From the NCBI GenBank assembly GCA_029783825.1, contig JAREIK010000506.1, positions 1,871,002 to 1,935,001 of the forward strand: DNA of 64,000 bases, in the 5' to 3' direction. The stretch comes from Sapria himalayana. Its lineage: Eukaryota > Streptophyta > Magnoliopsida > Malpighiales > Rafflesiaceae. A program made the translations under genes and the position numbers. Numbering within the stretch: the first letter of the stretch is position 1; every line of letters begins with the position of its first letter. Below are positions 24,360-36,947 of the stretch, piece after piece. Under the pieces are notes generated by a model. That model saw only the letters and a list, made by a program, of their open reading frames with translations, ran no database searches and was not told the DNA's origin.

Positions 24360-25067
24360 CATCTCAAAAAATATATTTCTCAATGACTAGGTTTGACTAT
24401 CATAATGTCTTGAAATAGTTCAGCAACTTCTTGTGAAGATATTAATAGTCATGGTGGGGTTTAAGTTCTACAAATATACTTATTATATTTTGGGCGTGTA
24501 TAATTATTTCTATGATGGTCATTTATTATATCAAACATGCAAAAAAAATTCATGTGTTGCCACCCAAGTAGCACTATATTTAATGGCCATAGCTTGACCT
24601 TCAATACTTCTGCATCTCCATAAATATTTTTTTTCAACCATACTAGCTTTTTAGTGTATGGCCCTACTTCATTCTTTCTTGTTACTGCTATTTATCTTAA
24701 ATCAACTATACTTTATTGTCTAGATTTTTCTTCATTAAATGCTATAGCTTTGGAAAATTATCCAACTTCTTCTTTGGTTTAGCCCTTTTCTTCATTTATC
24801 TGGAAAGACATAGTGCAAAGAACAACCGTGGCTTTGTCTTTTAGTTTCTCTTGGCCAATATTTGCATGTAACCAAAAATTCACCATGCTAAGCAAAGTCA
24901 TGGCTATCTTTCAGCTTCTCTTTGTCCATTTCCTTTTATAATTTCAAAGTCATTGTGTTATGCATGACCATGACTTTTTTTCTTTCAACTTCTTTTACCC
25001 TATTTATTTCAACTTCTCTTATGCTATTTCTTTCTGGAACATCAAAGTCATAGTACTATGCATAGTC
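24360..25067 (-). pseudogene. minus-strand linker/spacer of an Athila-like gag-protease relic
   Basis: The stretch TGTTGCCACCCAAGTAGCAC (24554-24573), read on the minus strand, matches the CTACTTGGGAAACAACCC spacer found after gag-protease at 18085. Bases 24600-25060 are its linker side, with lysine- and glutamate-rich pieces in several frames. The same relic resumes at 28455 on the far side of hAT copy B, as shown by the 8-bp duplication. No RT or integrase is present. Confidence 0.5.
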
Positions 25068-28000
25068 AAGTGATGTCAAATGAGTTGTGCCAGGCATGGT
25101 CTGGTATGGCAGTTTAAATGGCATGACTTGAATATTGCCAGCCCAACACAACTAGCTTGAGTCTAGGAAGAGTTAGATTTGGTCGTGCCTGGCCATGTTG
25201 TGCCATGTTGGGTTGTGTTGGGTCATGCCTAGAGGCAGCCAACTTGGTCAGCCAAAAGTTATTTATGATTTTAATTATTTTTTTTAAATTTAAAATTTTA
25301 AGTTATCCATTATGAGTTACAACATTACATTATTTCACATAAATCACAAAAAAAAATAAAATCATTAACACAAATAAAAAATTATAATAAATAAAAATAT
25401 CAAAAAAAACACATCCATCATCCAATCTAAAAAAATAAAATAACACGTCACGGCATAAAAATTATCAATCATAATCATACAAGCTCAATCGTAATGTTAA
25501 TTAGTGTATGTACATAATTAATCATTATCACATAAACATCTAATGGTATCACTAGCAATGGGCTCAACATCCTCATAGTCTCACAAGTCATCATTTGCCA
25601 GTAACTTCTCCACTCTTGTTCTAGAATGATCCTAGTTATCTAACCTCAAATCCTTTTAATCCTTCATGCATGTTAGTGCCTCAATGATATCTGGCCATAG
25701 TCTCAATCTTTTATCTGAAATGATATTGGTTGTAATAGAAGAAGTAGACTCCAATGTTATGCTTTGCACCAAAAAAGTTAGTAGACCACGTGCCTTCCTA
25801 GACTGCATGAGATAGGTGGACTTATATGATTTTCACCATTATAGAATATCAAGGTTCTTATTATCATTATGTAATAGGATTGAACAATAATCAATATTCA
25901 AGTACTAAGATAGCCACTCTTATTTGATGGTGCACCCCATCATTTTTCATTCTCTAACTAAATAGAAATGTCATTATCTCTGAATATGGTGTCCATGTCT
26001 GTTCTCAGAGACTAACTACAACTATTACCATATCTAGTGTCATAATGTGTAAATAATTTAATCAACTTTTTATGAATGAATCTTTCATATTGGTATTCAT
26101 AGTTCATGCATGTGGATATGTATATTAAAATCTACTCCGCCCTTTCGACCTAAACCCTAGGATCCATGCAAGCAACCAGACAATAAAGAGATGAAATGGT
26201 GAATCAATTCTTTAAGTATTTGGTTTCCATCTTAAAAGTTATGTCACTAAATGCATGGTCATCTATAAACTTTCTAAACATTTTACTAACGTTGCATATG
26301 CACCTGAGTGCAATGTAAGTGGTAGAAGTGTAAATAGATGGATACATGTTCATCATGTCATATAAAAATTCAAGAAGTTTATAAATAAAATTTGTGTATC
26401 CTAGTCATTAATTCTTATTGTCTGCTAGGCATCTGAAGATATTTTAGTGAGCTATGTATTTTTTTAAAATAGGAGAAATAACCTTCAACCTCACTTATAC
26501 TATCAGGTTAATGATATGAAAAATATATCTAACATGAAAAATTTCACCTAATAGCTCATTTCTAATGGTCTCAACAAATATTTTAATGACTATTCCATTC
26601 TTTATGCATTATCAAATGTGATACTAAATATTTTATTTTGAATATGATACTCTATAAAGATTCTCATTATTCACTCATATATGGCAAGACCATCATGATG
26701 ATGGAGAATTTTAAAAATCCTAAAATAATTTTATTAAGTATCCATTTAGAATCTAAATAGTGGGCAGTGAGACATACAAAAAATGTATCATAACTAGTCT
26801 AGATATCGGATATCACAAATATCATGCTACTATATTACCTAAATTTATTAGTTATTATTTTTTTTCTAAGTTATAATATTTTAGTATGTCATTCCTGTAT
26901 GTGGACCTATGAATCCTACAAAATACATGCTAAATATAGATATGCATGATACTGACTACCTTAGGATCCTTCAAAAATCTAATTGGAAGACTCATCATGG
27001 TGATCAGTTTGGTCATGCCTTTTTTTCCTAACTTGCTATGGTATTTGAAGGGTGTCAACAAAGAAGTTAAACTTGATCTAGCCTCAACCTCACCACTCAG
27101 TTGGGTATGCCTATGATCTAATGCATCATATTTTTGTGTAATTATTAGCATGCCTCTTTAGGTGCCCATTCCTACACACACTCATATATATATTACAATA
27201 CTTGCATTGTACCAACTCCTCATTGATACCCTTTATATTGTTATTTTGTATTATGTTAAAGTGAGTCCAAATTATAGATATTCTTCTAGTATTTTATTTT
27301 TTAGATGTTTGAGTTTAGGTCAAAGCCATGGGAGAAAACATGGTTTTGGCCTTGGACTTTTCCTTAGGGTTATCATTATTAATATTATATACATTTACTT
27401 TAATATTAATTTCATCATCATTAAATTTACTATTAGTCATTTTTATATTTTTTTAGTTTATAAATTATGAATTATGAATTAGGTTTTAACTTTAAAATTA
27501 ACTGATATTGAAAAAACTAAATAAAAAATAATACTCAATTTATGGAGATGAGACAGAGAAAGAAAAAGAGACAACCCACACCTGAATTTTCAACCCTCAA
27601 TGTCCATGTTCTTTATGTTTAAAAATATATTCTAAATCTAAGATAAAAAATTTTAGCTTTAGAGAGAGAGAGAGTGAATCGAGTCTGAGAGGGAAGAGAA
27701 AGAGAGAGAGGAGATAGTGAGAGAGGAGTTGAAAGATTTGAATGAAAAACTCAAATCTTTTATTTCATTTATATAGATTTTTTATTATATAATATAATTT
27801 TTTTTTAATTTTTAAATATTTTTTTTATTTAAAAGGGCAATAACCCAATAGCCTTCATATTTTTTTTACCCTAGCTATTGGAATTATTTTAAATGGCCTA
27901 GATTTTATATTATATATATATATATATATATATAATGAGTTGGCCATTAGAAGCTGAAGCTTATGGATGGTCCAAAAGCTTCGGCTTTGGGGGCGTCGAC

Positions 28001-28446
28001 GTGGATTCAGATTGGGGGGGTGCATCTATGCACACCTAAGTCATGCCATGCAGACGTGCTTAGCCAACCATGTGGCAGGTTAATTTAAAAACCCACCACA
28101 TGTACTAGGTGGGGCAAGACATGTTTTAGTAAAGATTTTAATTTTCTTTTTAAAAGACTGGGCGGGGAAGGCATGGTCTGATTTGACCAAGCCCGATATC
28201 TAGTCTGAGGTCCAATGTCTTGGTATCCATGCTGTTGGATTTGTGCATGTAGTCTAGGCACATGGGTTGTGCTTTGCCTAGAATGAAGCCCAGTACCCTT
28301 GGCCCAGTATGACACAAGCTATGCCTCGGGCCAACACGACCTTGGTCTAGGCACTATTCTCGACTGTGTTGTGCCAGACTAGGTAGGCGCAGTCTAGGCT
28401 ATGCCTCGTATTGTGCCCAAGCCTACCAACCAACTTGTCACCTCTA
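25068..28446 (-). mobile_element. hAT element copy B, complete ends, degenerate
   Basis: Flanked by a perfect 8-bp duplication GCATAGTC (25060-25067 and 28447-28454). The left end AAGTGATGTCAAATGAG and the complement of the right end, TAGAGGTGACAAGTTGG, are diverged inverted termini of the family. Both outer 200-450 bp are GC-rich with GGCATG, GCCTAGGC and TGTGCCAG words. The 3.4-kb interior aligns in order with copies A and C, including the polypurine leader (about 27660-27730), an AGAAGCTGAAGCTTATGGATGG motif (about 27950) and a TA run (27911-27934). It inserted into the linker of a minus-strand gag-protease relic. Confidence 0.85.
25560..27151 (-). pseudogene. hAT transposase relic, copy B
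   Basis: On the minus strand the N-terminal piece (27151-26930) reads SLTSLLTPFKYHSKLGKKG then MTKLITMMSLPIRFLKDPK, colinear with the copy A piece. The central region keeps an ITFDNA-like match near 26605-26625, and the C-terminal dimerisation block lies at about 25580-25800. It is more broken than copy A: the longest frame is 73 codons, and part of the middle, including the 11270-11450 equivalent, is reduced. Function is lost. The family assignment follows from colinearity with A and from the termini and duplication of the element. Confidence 0.65.
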
Positions 28447-28454
28447 GCATAGTC

Positions 28455-29263
28455 ACGATTTTTTCATTGATCTTATGATGGTCAATTATATTCTATAATA
28501 CAGTATCCATTATATTATGTCTGGCCACAACTTTGTCTTCAATTGGATCCTTTAGAAATTCAATCTTAGTTTTGTATTCTTCACTTGTATTTTTAGCTTC
28601 TTTGAAGTTGACCATGTTAGATTAACCTGAATTCAAAACTTTGAAGTATGTTACGATCTCATAGCAGTCATATTTCTCATTTTCATCACCTTTACAACTT
28701 AGAAGTAGTTCTTCCTCATCATATATCTTATGTTCATCACTTTTATAGCTCCAAAGTTATTCTTTTATATCATTTTTCTCAGATTTATTTGGCAAGTATC
28801 CTTTATGAACTCCTTCCATCAAAAGTTGATTGTTTATTGTATTTCCATATGTATGTCATTATCCATTCTCCAATACCCTATCTCATCATCATATGAATTC
28901 TTTAAGCCTTTGTAAAGATTAAACTTTACTTTCTCCTCACCAAAATGAAAAGGGAACTCCCCCTTCTTGGCATTAATAAGGGCTTGTCTAGTGCTTAAAA
29001 ATGGTCGCCCCAAAATCAATGGTACACAATTACATTCCTTTATATCTAATAAAACGAAATCAACTAGAAAAATGAATATACCAATCTTAAGCAGCACATC
29101 TTTGATAATGCCATCTGTATGCTTGATTAATTAATCAACTGTTTGGAGTGAGAGATAGGTTGAGGTAATTCTTTCAAGACTAAACCTTGATACAATCAAA
29201 AAGTGCATCAAGCTGACATTTGATCCCAAATCATATATTGCCTTTCAAAATATTTGTTCCCTA
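28455..29263 (-). pseudogene. Athila-like protease C-terminus and acidic linker
   Basis: The minus-strand frame 29097-28834 reads LLKIGIFIFLVDFVLLDIKE, then VPLILGRPFLSTRQALINAK, then KVKFNLYKGLKNSYDDE. This is the classical end of the Ty3/gypsy Athila protease region (FIFPVDFVVLDxEE, VPIILGRPFLATGRALID). Upstream on the same strand, in another frame, is KAIYDLGSNVSLM at about 29230-29260, the protease active-site block with DLG where DSG or DTG is found elsewhere. Downstream an EEELL-CKGDENE-like acidic stretch precedes hAT copy B. The relic is cut off at about 29263, where an R1 copy in the opposite orientation begins. Confidence 0.75.
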
Positions 29264-30469
29264 TTATGATTTTATTACTCTGCCTAATTTAATTAGTTAT
29301 GTAACATCTCAAAAGTTTTTAATGATATTATCTCAATTACTGAGATCTACTAATGCATGGGTCATACAAATAGTATAATAGACTTTTATCTAGATATTGA
29401 TCTCGTAAATAATGAATTGGAAGTTTTGTTATTCAATAAGGTAGCCCATTTTTAGTATAATGAATATTGAGATTGTTAAATAATCATTTGTTCAATATTC
29501 ATTTTTATTATTTATGTGATGTCAATAATGTATTCAATATATATTATGTTGGACACAAAATAAAGGTTGAGGAGATTATGCGATGACACTTTGCTCTAAT
29601 GACATATAAGATTGTCATCACTATTGATCCCTTGCAAATACTAGTCCCCTCGATACATTACTATTGAGACAATAATTTTTCACTATATGAGTGTCATTTG
29701 CAACCATATACCATTTAGATAACTTCATCAACTACCCTTGGTGGTTATTTTGTATGCACACTCTTATTCACTAGCCTTTAATATCTTAACCAATGGTTGA
29801 TAAAGTTTGTAAGTATCTGTACTTTTAGCTTCAAAAGTATCCATACTCACACAATTAATATATGCTTCATTCGAGTTTCATTGGTGGGAACCATATGAAT
29901 ACAAGGAACTCACATGCATTGTCATTACATTTTGATTCACCACATGCTTGCACATGTCCCAAGGATTGGATGTCAATGCCCTCCTTGAAAAATGATGTGA
30001 CTCACACACTATAAGTGAATCTCTTGGAAGTATGTTCTATATAATATCCATCCTAATTGAGAACTATTCCTTCTTAGTTGTGTATAATAGTTTGGTATGT
30101 AAAAATATTCACACTTATGACTTTATAAGCACTATACTCATGATAATTAACATATCCAAACTTCAAGATTCAACAATAGGTTTACCTCATACATCATAAT
30201 TGGAAGGGTAGTTATTACCTTCTTATCATATGTATGAGTGAGTCTCATGGTTTATCTATTATTATCCACCATTATAACTTCACATAAACTCATCATTAGT
30301 CAAAATCTTAATTTATGTTCTATTTAGTTAACATCCATCAATATCCATAATATAAAATATAATCAAATCATAATTGTATCAAACATTCAAATCGATTTAA
30401 TCACATAATCTAAATAATACAAACCATAGACCACATTAAATAATTCCTAGTAATAGTTCCATAAACTTA
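29264..30469 (+). repeat. LTR-like repeat R1, plus orientation, 5' part only
   Basis: Shares the R1 opening (TTATGATTTTATTACTCTGCC...GTTATGTAACATCTC), the TATTATGTTGGACACAAAATAA block (about 29545) and the following CCCCTCGATACATTACTATT block (about 29647). It proceeds to the CATCCACCATTATAAC block (about 30276) and stops at about 30469. There a second R1 copy starts again from its first base. The 3' half with the TCATGACTTT zone is missing. Confidence 0.5.
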
Positions 30470-33000
30470 TTGAAATGGTATTACTCCACCTAGTTTAATT
30501 GGTTAGATGATTTCTCATAAGCCCATGATGAGAGTATCTAATCACATGAGATTTATAAGTTCATGGGTCATACAAGTTGTATAATAAGCTTTCATCCAAA
30601 TATCAATCGTACATGAATTGTATTGGTAATTTAGTTTTTCAACAAGAGGTAATTCATTTTTAATATAATAGATACTCAGATTATTAAATAATATTAGGTT
30701 TATTATTGATTTATCTAATTTATGTGATGCTATAAATTTTTTCAATATATATATTATGTTGGACATATAACAAATGTTGGAGTTTTATGTAATGACACAT
30801 TGTCCAACTGGCATAAAAGGTGATTGTTATCATTGAGCCTTTTCCAATGGTAGTTCCCTCATTGTTGTCCCCTCTATACATTATCACTAAGATAACAATT
30901 CATCCCTATGTTAAGATTATTCATTATCTCATATCTTTTAGGGTAATTTTGTCAACTACCATTGATAGTTATTTCATATACATACTCTTATTCACTAGCC
31001 TTTATTATCTTAAAGACTAATGATTGACATGATTTATATGTATTTGTACTTTTAGCTTTATAAGAACCATACTTGAGTCTCATCAGTAGAAACCATATGA
31101 GTAAAAGGAGCTCACAAAATTTGTCACCACTTTGTGACTTACCACATAGTTATGCATGTTCCAAGAATTAGTTATCACCATCCTCCTTAGTAATAATGTG
31201 ACTCTGCATACTAAAGGTGAACCCCTTGGAAGAATATTCTATATAATATTCATTCCAATCAAGAACCAATCCCTCTAAGATGTGTACAATGAATTGACAT
31301 ATAAAAGTATTTGCACTTTCAACTTCATAAGTACTATACTCATGATAATTAATATTCTCAAACTTTGAGGTTCGACATATAGGTTTATCTCATGGATCAT
31401 AATTGAAAGGATTATCACCTTTTTTCTATCATATGCATGAGTGAGTAGTATAGTTTATCTATTACTATCCACTATGACAGCCTCAAACAAACTCATCATT
31501 AGTCGATACTTTAATTCATGTTTTATTTAGTCATCATTCATCAATATCCATAACAAAATAATATAATCGAACTATTATTATACTAATCACCCATACTAAT
31601 TATATTATATAATCCAAATAAAAAAAACCTTAGATCATACTAACTTCATACGAATTTTTGAATTAATCCCTATAAGAGGGGGATTTGAAAGCAACACCCC
31701 TCAACTCTAGGAATTTGAATAACTCATGGATCCCATGAATGCATTTGGAACCCCCTAGAAAAGTAAATATTTTTTCTAGAGATTATAGTTGTAGTATATT
31801 TTGTTTGTTTCATTAGGAAGAAGGAGAATAAATGAAAGATCATTCAAAAATTCTCTAACTTCCATTTGTATACTTGGGTGTATTTGTATTTCTCTAAGTA
31901 TAAAGTTATAACTTTCAGATGATAGTCATAACTCTGGCATTCATCTATTCAACTTGAGATAGAACTTTGGAAAATAGTCATGACATTGTTCGACATATTC
32001 ATCTCATGATAACATAAGGTTATAGTGTTGGCAATGACTATGACTAGGGTCTAATCTTTCTATAACACAGTCATCATACTATGAAATAAAAGCTGATTTG
32101 TCCCTTCATTATTTGTAATCTATAGATGGTCATGGTATTATGTTGTGGCAATAGGGTGGAGATAACTTCCAATATTGCAACATAGCCATGGAGTTGTGTG
32201 TAAGTAGTAATCTTGGCCATTTGTCTTTCTTCCTATGTACTTGGCCACAGAACTGGTATCTAATCATTAAACTTTTACTTAGCTTTTGCATATAACTTAA
32301 GACTATGCCTATATTTGATGGCAAGAGTAACAACCTTGGAAATGGTCATACTCAAGTAATTTCCTATATAATATTCAGTGACCCAAAAGTCATGATTTTG
32401 AATAATTACTATAGATTTGGCTTGAGTACATGTAACTCTTTAATTCTTTGTAGCTCATTATTCATGGCTTTATAAAAGAGTCACGCCTCTAACTTGATTT
32501 ACTGAGGCATATAAAGATAAAATCATGGCTCAACGAAATTAGCCATGACCTAGAGCACCAGTGAGGTGCTTTATTACTACAATAAAGAATTATCATCTCA
32601 ACCAATATAATTTTATGCGAAAATTATGGCTATGACTTCATAATAATATTGCAATAGTTTAGAATATATTGCATAATGTAAAGAATATGCTAATGAGGGG
32701 ATATGATTGCAATATATATGATTTTTTTTTCAGATAACCATTCAGATAAAGTCTTGATCAAGAATGGATGTTAAAACTATAAAAGACTTATAGATGTACC
32801 TCTTCTACTAAACACCTTCAAAACTTGTTGATTTCATAACTATTCATCAAAGTTATTCAAAATACCAAAAAATATGAAATTAATACATATTCACTCCATT
32901 TCTATATATAAACATCATTCTTAACTACTAAAATATTCTAGAATATTCGGTAAATTGAACACCAAATAATCTCATATTATATAAGGTATAGTAAAACTTT
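30470..33000 (+). repeat. LTR-like repeat R1, plus orientation, near full length
   Basis: Full series of R1 blocks: start TTACTCCACCTAGTTTAATTGGTTAG (about 30481), TATATTATGTTGGACATATAAC (about 30752), TATCACTAAGATAACAATTC (about 30881), CTCATGGATCATAATTG (about 31390) and AGAGGGGGATTTGAAAG (about 31674). The TCATGACATT-type zone spans 31880-32560. The terminal block runs from TTATTACTACAATAAAG (about 32571) to TATTCTAGAATATTCGGTAAATTG (about 32935-32960). Its length, about 2.5 kb, sets the expected size of R1. Confidence 0.5.
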
Positions 33001-33885
33001 TGAGATCCTCCAATTTCTTTGGAAGTCTTCATTAAATAATTGACTACTCTTCTCGATCATATTCATTGTCTTGTATATTTCCAATTGTCTCTTACAAATT
33101 ATGATATCTTTCATAAATTTCACTCAATTTAGTATTTGAGCTTTGACAAACAATATATTTACTTATATTTTATGCAATATGTAGAGAAAATTTTTAAACT
33201 ATTCATCTAATTTTTACTTTCTAAAATATTGTGTTAATGGAAGATTCATCAAAAGCTTACTTTTACCTACATTCTGATTTTCTCTCAACATAGTCTTGGG
33301 TAACTTTCATTCTCTTTATTATTTCTTCACTTCTTTAACTCACAACTAGGGGCAAGATTTAATGAATTACCACAATACTATAACCTTTATCTTTGATAAA
33401 TTTCTTAGTGGGAGCTATGAATTTTGAGAAATTCTTAGTGAGAGATGAGATTTTTGTGAAAGTCATGGTGTTATTAGCTCCAAAATTTCTAGAATCTTTT
33501 TGTTCCATGATTTTTTTCTCTAATGTTTTCTACTAATTATAAGCAATATAGATAAACATTTTTTTGGATTTGTTTTAGTATCACTTAGTAGTTCATTTAG
33601 CTTTGTTTCTCTTCAATGATAATATCTATTGTCTATTTTGATTCTTTATAATCTTCATTTTCGAGATAATTTGTTCTAATCTCATTTCAAGCTTCTCCAT
33701 CTGAGTGTCTTGATTAATCATTTTGCTTCCATAGTATTGTTAATATAACATTCATGTTTCTTCCATAGTTATTGCTCAGGAATAAAAATTATTTTAGTTT
33801 GTTAGGTTATTTAGTATTCAAACTACCAAATATTTGTATGTATTTTATTAATTAATGATGGTATATAGGCACAAAAATGGTATAT
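33001..33885 (-). pseudogene. minus-strand Athila-like gag-protease fragment
   Basis: On the minus strand the order matches the plus relics at 16.3-16.9 kb and 58.5-59.1 kb. A coil reads QDTQMEKLEMRLEQIISK (about 33700), followed by ILSLKR (about 33620) and then a gag C-terminal VTQDYVERKSEC block (about 33290). The next pieces, YFRKVKIR and LSEIYERYHN (about 33250-33100), correspond to the QRFRKKQMEKQF...FMKDIMSNKKK region before protease. No protease active site is left. It lies between plus and minus copies of R1. Confidence 0.6.
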
Positions 33886-35522
33886 TTATGGATCAATTAC
33901 ATTACATTGGAGTTTTGACAAATTTTGATGAATAGTCATGAAATTGATTAATTTTTAAAGATCCTTTTGGACAAAACTCTACCAAATAGACATGACCCTA
34001 CAAACTCATCAGTCAATTCTTTCAATATGCAACATATTATTTGTGGTTATGATATTATAATTGAGTCACAACAATATTTATCTCATAAAATTTAAATACT
34101 TATAATATTAATTTTAAATCTCAGCAACCAAGTACACTACTAGTACTAAATATCATGGCTATGTCCTACCAGCACAACTTCACCTTTGATATGGCTTGAT
34201 AATCTTAAGTTAGAACTATACTATTTTTACAAAGTTATGATTTTTGAGCTAGAAAAACTTACAAAATCAAAACTACTTAGGCAAAGCTCATGACAATTTT
34301 TCAAAATCATGAATTTTGGGACATGAGATGCTATAGAAGGAACTACTCTAGTACAACTATTCCTCAAGAATGTGACTATTGTCCAAAAGGGAAGACAAAA
34401 CTATGAATCTTATATGTGGGCTAATTTCTAGTGCTAAATAATCCTTGTGGTGCCACAATAATATAATATATGAGAGAAGTCAATGTCAGTGCTACAACCA
34501 CTCAAAACACTATTGGCAATTGAAATGCATGAAATATCAAATTTTACTTCTTGGTTATTTCTCAGTGTCACAACCATATGATACATATGAGATATAATCT
34601 TAGTGTTGTAATTTTTTTCTAACACGATCATCATATGATGGTCAAGAAAGACTATTAACAATGTTATAACTATTTCTCAGTGTCATGGCAATATTAAGAT
34701 ATGAGAGGACAATCATAATTTCATGGTTATTCCTAGTGCCATGTCTTTATATGAAGAAGAAAGGAAAATGTATAAAGTCAAAACCATTTTCCAATACAAC
34801 ATCATTGTTTTATAGAGACATTAGTCCCAAGTCATAGTCATTGCTCAACACTATAACTTTGTATTACATAAATATTATGATATACTCCAGAGTCATATCC
34901 ACTTTCTAGAGTCACTACTTTAAGCTGAAGAGATGAAAGTCAAATGACAAATTTCTTCTGAAAGTCTCATCTTCTTACTTAAAATAAGACAGCATTATTT
35001 AAGTATAAAAGAGGAAGAAGAGAAATTCTAAAGAATTTCTTCATTCTTCTCCTTCTTTAATGCAAAAAGCAAAGGCACAATGAAACTACAAAACTTATGA
35101 GCAAATTTTAAATTCTTTTCAAGTTCCAAATATAATCAAGGGGTGCAAGACTTAATGCTAATCCCTAGAGTTGGGGGCACGACTAAAAACCTCCCCCCCT
35201 ATAAGTACATTTGAGAATTTCTATTGAAATAATATGAGGTATATGATTTGTGTAACTTGATTTATATGATGTGACAATAGCTTTATATTAATAGATATAT
35301 TTTGATATATGTTGTGTTATGTATATTGATGAACTGATGATTAAATAGAACTTCAACTATATTTTTAACTTTTAGTAGTTTTGTATGAGATTGTTATGTT
35401 GGATGGTGATACTTAAACTATGAGGCTTACTCATGCATATGATTCGAAAGGAATGATAACCATTTTGACTATATGTACGACATAAATTAATATGTTAAAA
35501 CTCAAAATTTGGGCATGTTAAT
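33886..35522 (-). repeat. LTR-like repeat R1, minus orientation, partial
   Basis: Reverse complement of R1. GTTTTGACAAATTTTGATGA (33911) pairs with the ACTCACCGAAATACC region of the plus copies. AACCAAGTACACTACTAGTA (34126) pairs with the TACTTGGTTGCTAC block. The TCATGGCAATA-type zone spans 34150-34920, and AATCCCTAGAGTTGGGGGCA (35160) pairs with the CCTCAACTCTAGGAATTTG block at 31697. GAGGCTTACTCATGCATATG (35420) pairs with the CATATGCATGAGTGAG block at 31432. It ends against the start of another plus R1. Confidence 0.5.
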
Positions 35523-36372
35523 TATTGTGACTTTCTTATACTATCTAATTTTATTAATTACATAATATTGCAAAAGCTTATTAATGAGGGTGTCTCTTCA
35601 ACTAATATTCACATGTGAATAAGTCATATAATAAATATAATGAACTTTCATATAGTTATTAATCTCAGAAAGATTGTATTGGTAGTTTGGCTATTGAACA
35701 ATGATATAATATATTTTCAAAAAAATATATACTCATATTGTTAGAACATTTTAGGTACATGGTTTATTCATTTAATCTATGTTATATAGTTAATTAACTT
35801 GACATATATTATATTGGACATAAAATTAAGTTTGATGTGTTATACAATGACTACTTGCCCTAATGACAGACAAGGGTCATTATCACAATTAATCTCTTCC
35901 CAATAGTAGTTTCCTCATAGTTATCTCATTGATATGTCACCACTAAGATAATAATTCATTTATGTATAAAAGGTATTGACAATCTCATACCATTTAGGCA
36001 ATTTCATTAACTGCCCTTGACGATTGCTTCATATGTACACTTTTATTCTTTAGCTTTTACTATTATAAAGACTTATGGTATATATGAATTATAATTATTT
36101 ATACTTTTAGCTTCCTAAGTGTCATAAACACATAATTAATGTATGATTCTATCAAGTTTCATCAGTTGGAGCCATATGACTAAAACCAACGCATAGAAGT
36201 TATCACTAACTTGCAAATCACAACATACTTATGCATGTACCAAGAATTATCTATCTCCATCCACCTCAGTGATGATGTAACTTTTACACTAAAGGTAAAT
36301 CATTAATAAGAATATTCTATATAATGTCTAACCCAATAGAGAACTAGTTTTTTATGATATGCACAATGGATT
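35523..36372 (+). repeat. LTR-like repeat R1, plus orientation, first part (split by Copia)
   Basis: Begins TTGTGACTTTCTTATACTATCTAATTTT and continues with the usual series (TATTATATTGGACATAAAATTA at about 35806, CACCACTAAGATAATAATTC at about 35936, ATGATGTAACTTTTACACTAAAGG at about 36272). It is cut at 36372 within GCACAATGGATT by a Copia insertion and resumes at 41642. Confidence 0.55.
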
Positions 36373-36593
36373 TGCTGTACATGTAATTTATTTTTACTTA
36401 ATAATCTGTTTTAATATTTTCATGTAAGTGCAGGAAAGGAAATATTAAAGGCCCGGGGATGCAGCAGTAGCACAATAATGGAGGTCCCGCTGTCCGGTCA
36501 ACGGGCCAAAATTTTTGGAGCAGAGCCTGGCCCGTTCCATGATCCGACCCGTTTCGGTTAAATGAACCGGATGTTTATTTTTGTATAAAATGA

Positions 36594-36600
36594 TTTGTAT
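36594..36600 (+). promoter_or_regulatory. putative TATA box in 5' LTR
   Basis: TATAAAA in TTTTTGTATAAAATGATTTG, about 220 bp into the LTR, conserved unchanged in the 3' LTR at 41296-41302. Upstream lie GGTCAACGGGCC and CCGACCCGTTTCGG, possible upstream elements. The role is inferred from position; no start site is known. Confidence 0.55.
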
Positions 36601-36757
36601 TTATTTTTTCGGGCGGCTGTTTTTGACCCGGTTGAACTGTTTATCTTCGTTCTCCTCTCTCTCTCTGCGTGATTTCGCGAGTGTCGAATGCTGCATACTA
36701 TAAGACGTTATTTCTTAGTTTTAATCTGTAATGCATTAGCATTTTCTGGTGGAGGTA

Positions 36758-36780
36758 GCTAGTCGTACTGAGCGACTAGC
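36758..36780. other. perfect 8-bp stem-loop in the LTR
   Basis: GCTAGTCG and CGACTAGC enclose a 7-base loop, TACTGAG. The identical hairpin is at 41468-41490 in the 3' LTR although surrounding positions differ. It lies downstream of the TATA box, so it would be in the transcribed leader. Confidence 0.7.
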
Positions 36781-36841
36781 GAACCACGTTATTTGTTGTG
36801 TTAATTTCTCGTTTTGATTCTGTCGTGGATGCTTGTGGTTT

Positions 36842-36878
<37 letters not shown>

Positions 36879-36947
36879 TGTTTCTGTATTTTCTGTTGTT
36901 TTCTGTTCTTAATCTCACTACCCATTGAAGCATGATTGCCCAACAAT

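Larger units (their letters stand above)
36373..36945 (+). repeat. 5' LTR of the Copia element
   Basis: Starts TGCTGTACATG (TGTTGTACATG in the 3' LTR) and ends GATTGCCCAACA, giving TG...CA ends with a short TGTTG/CAACA inverted terminus. It holds a TATAAAA box, a CT-rich patch (about 36650-36665), a hairpin and an AT run at 36845-36875. That run is about twice as long as in the 3' LTR. Confidence 0.95.
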
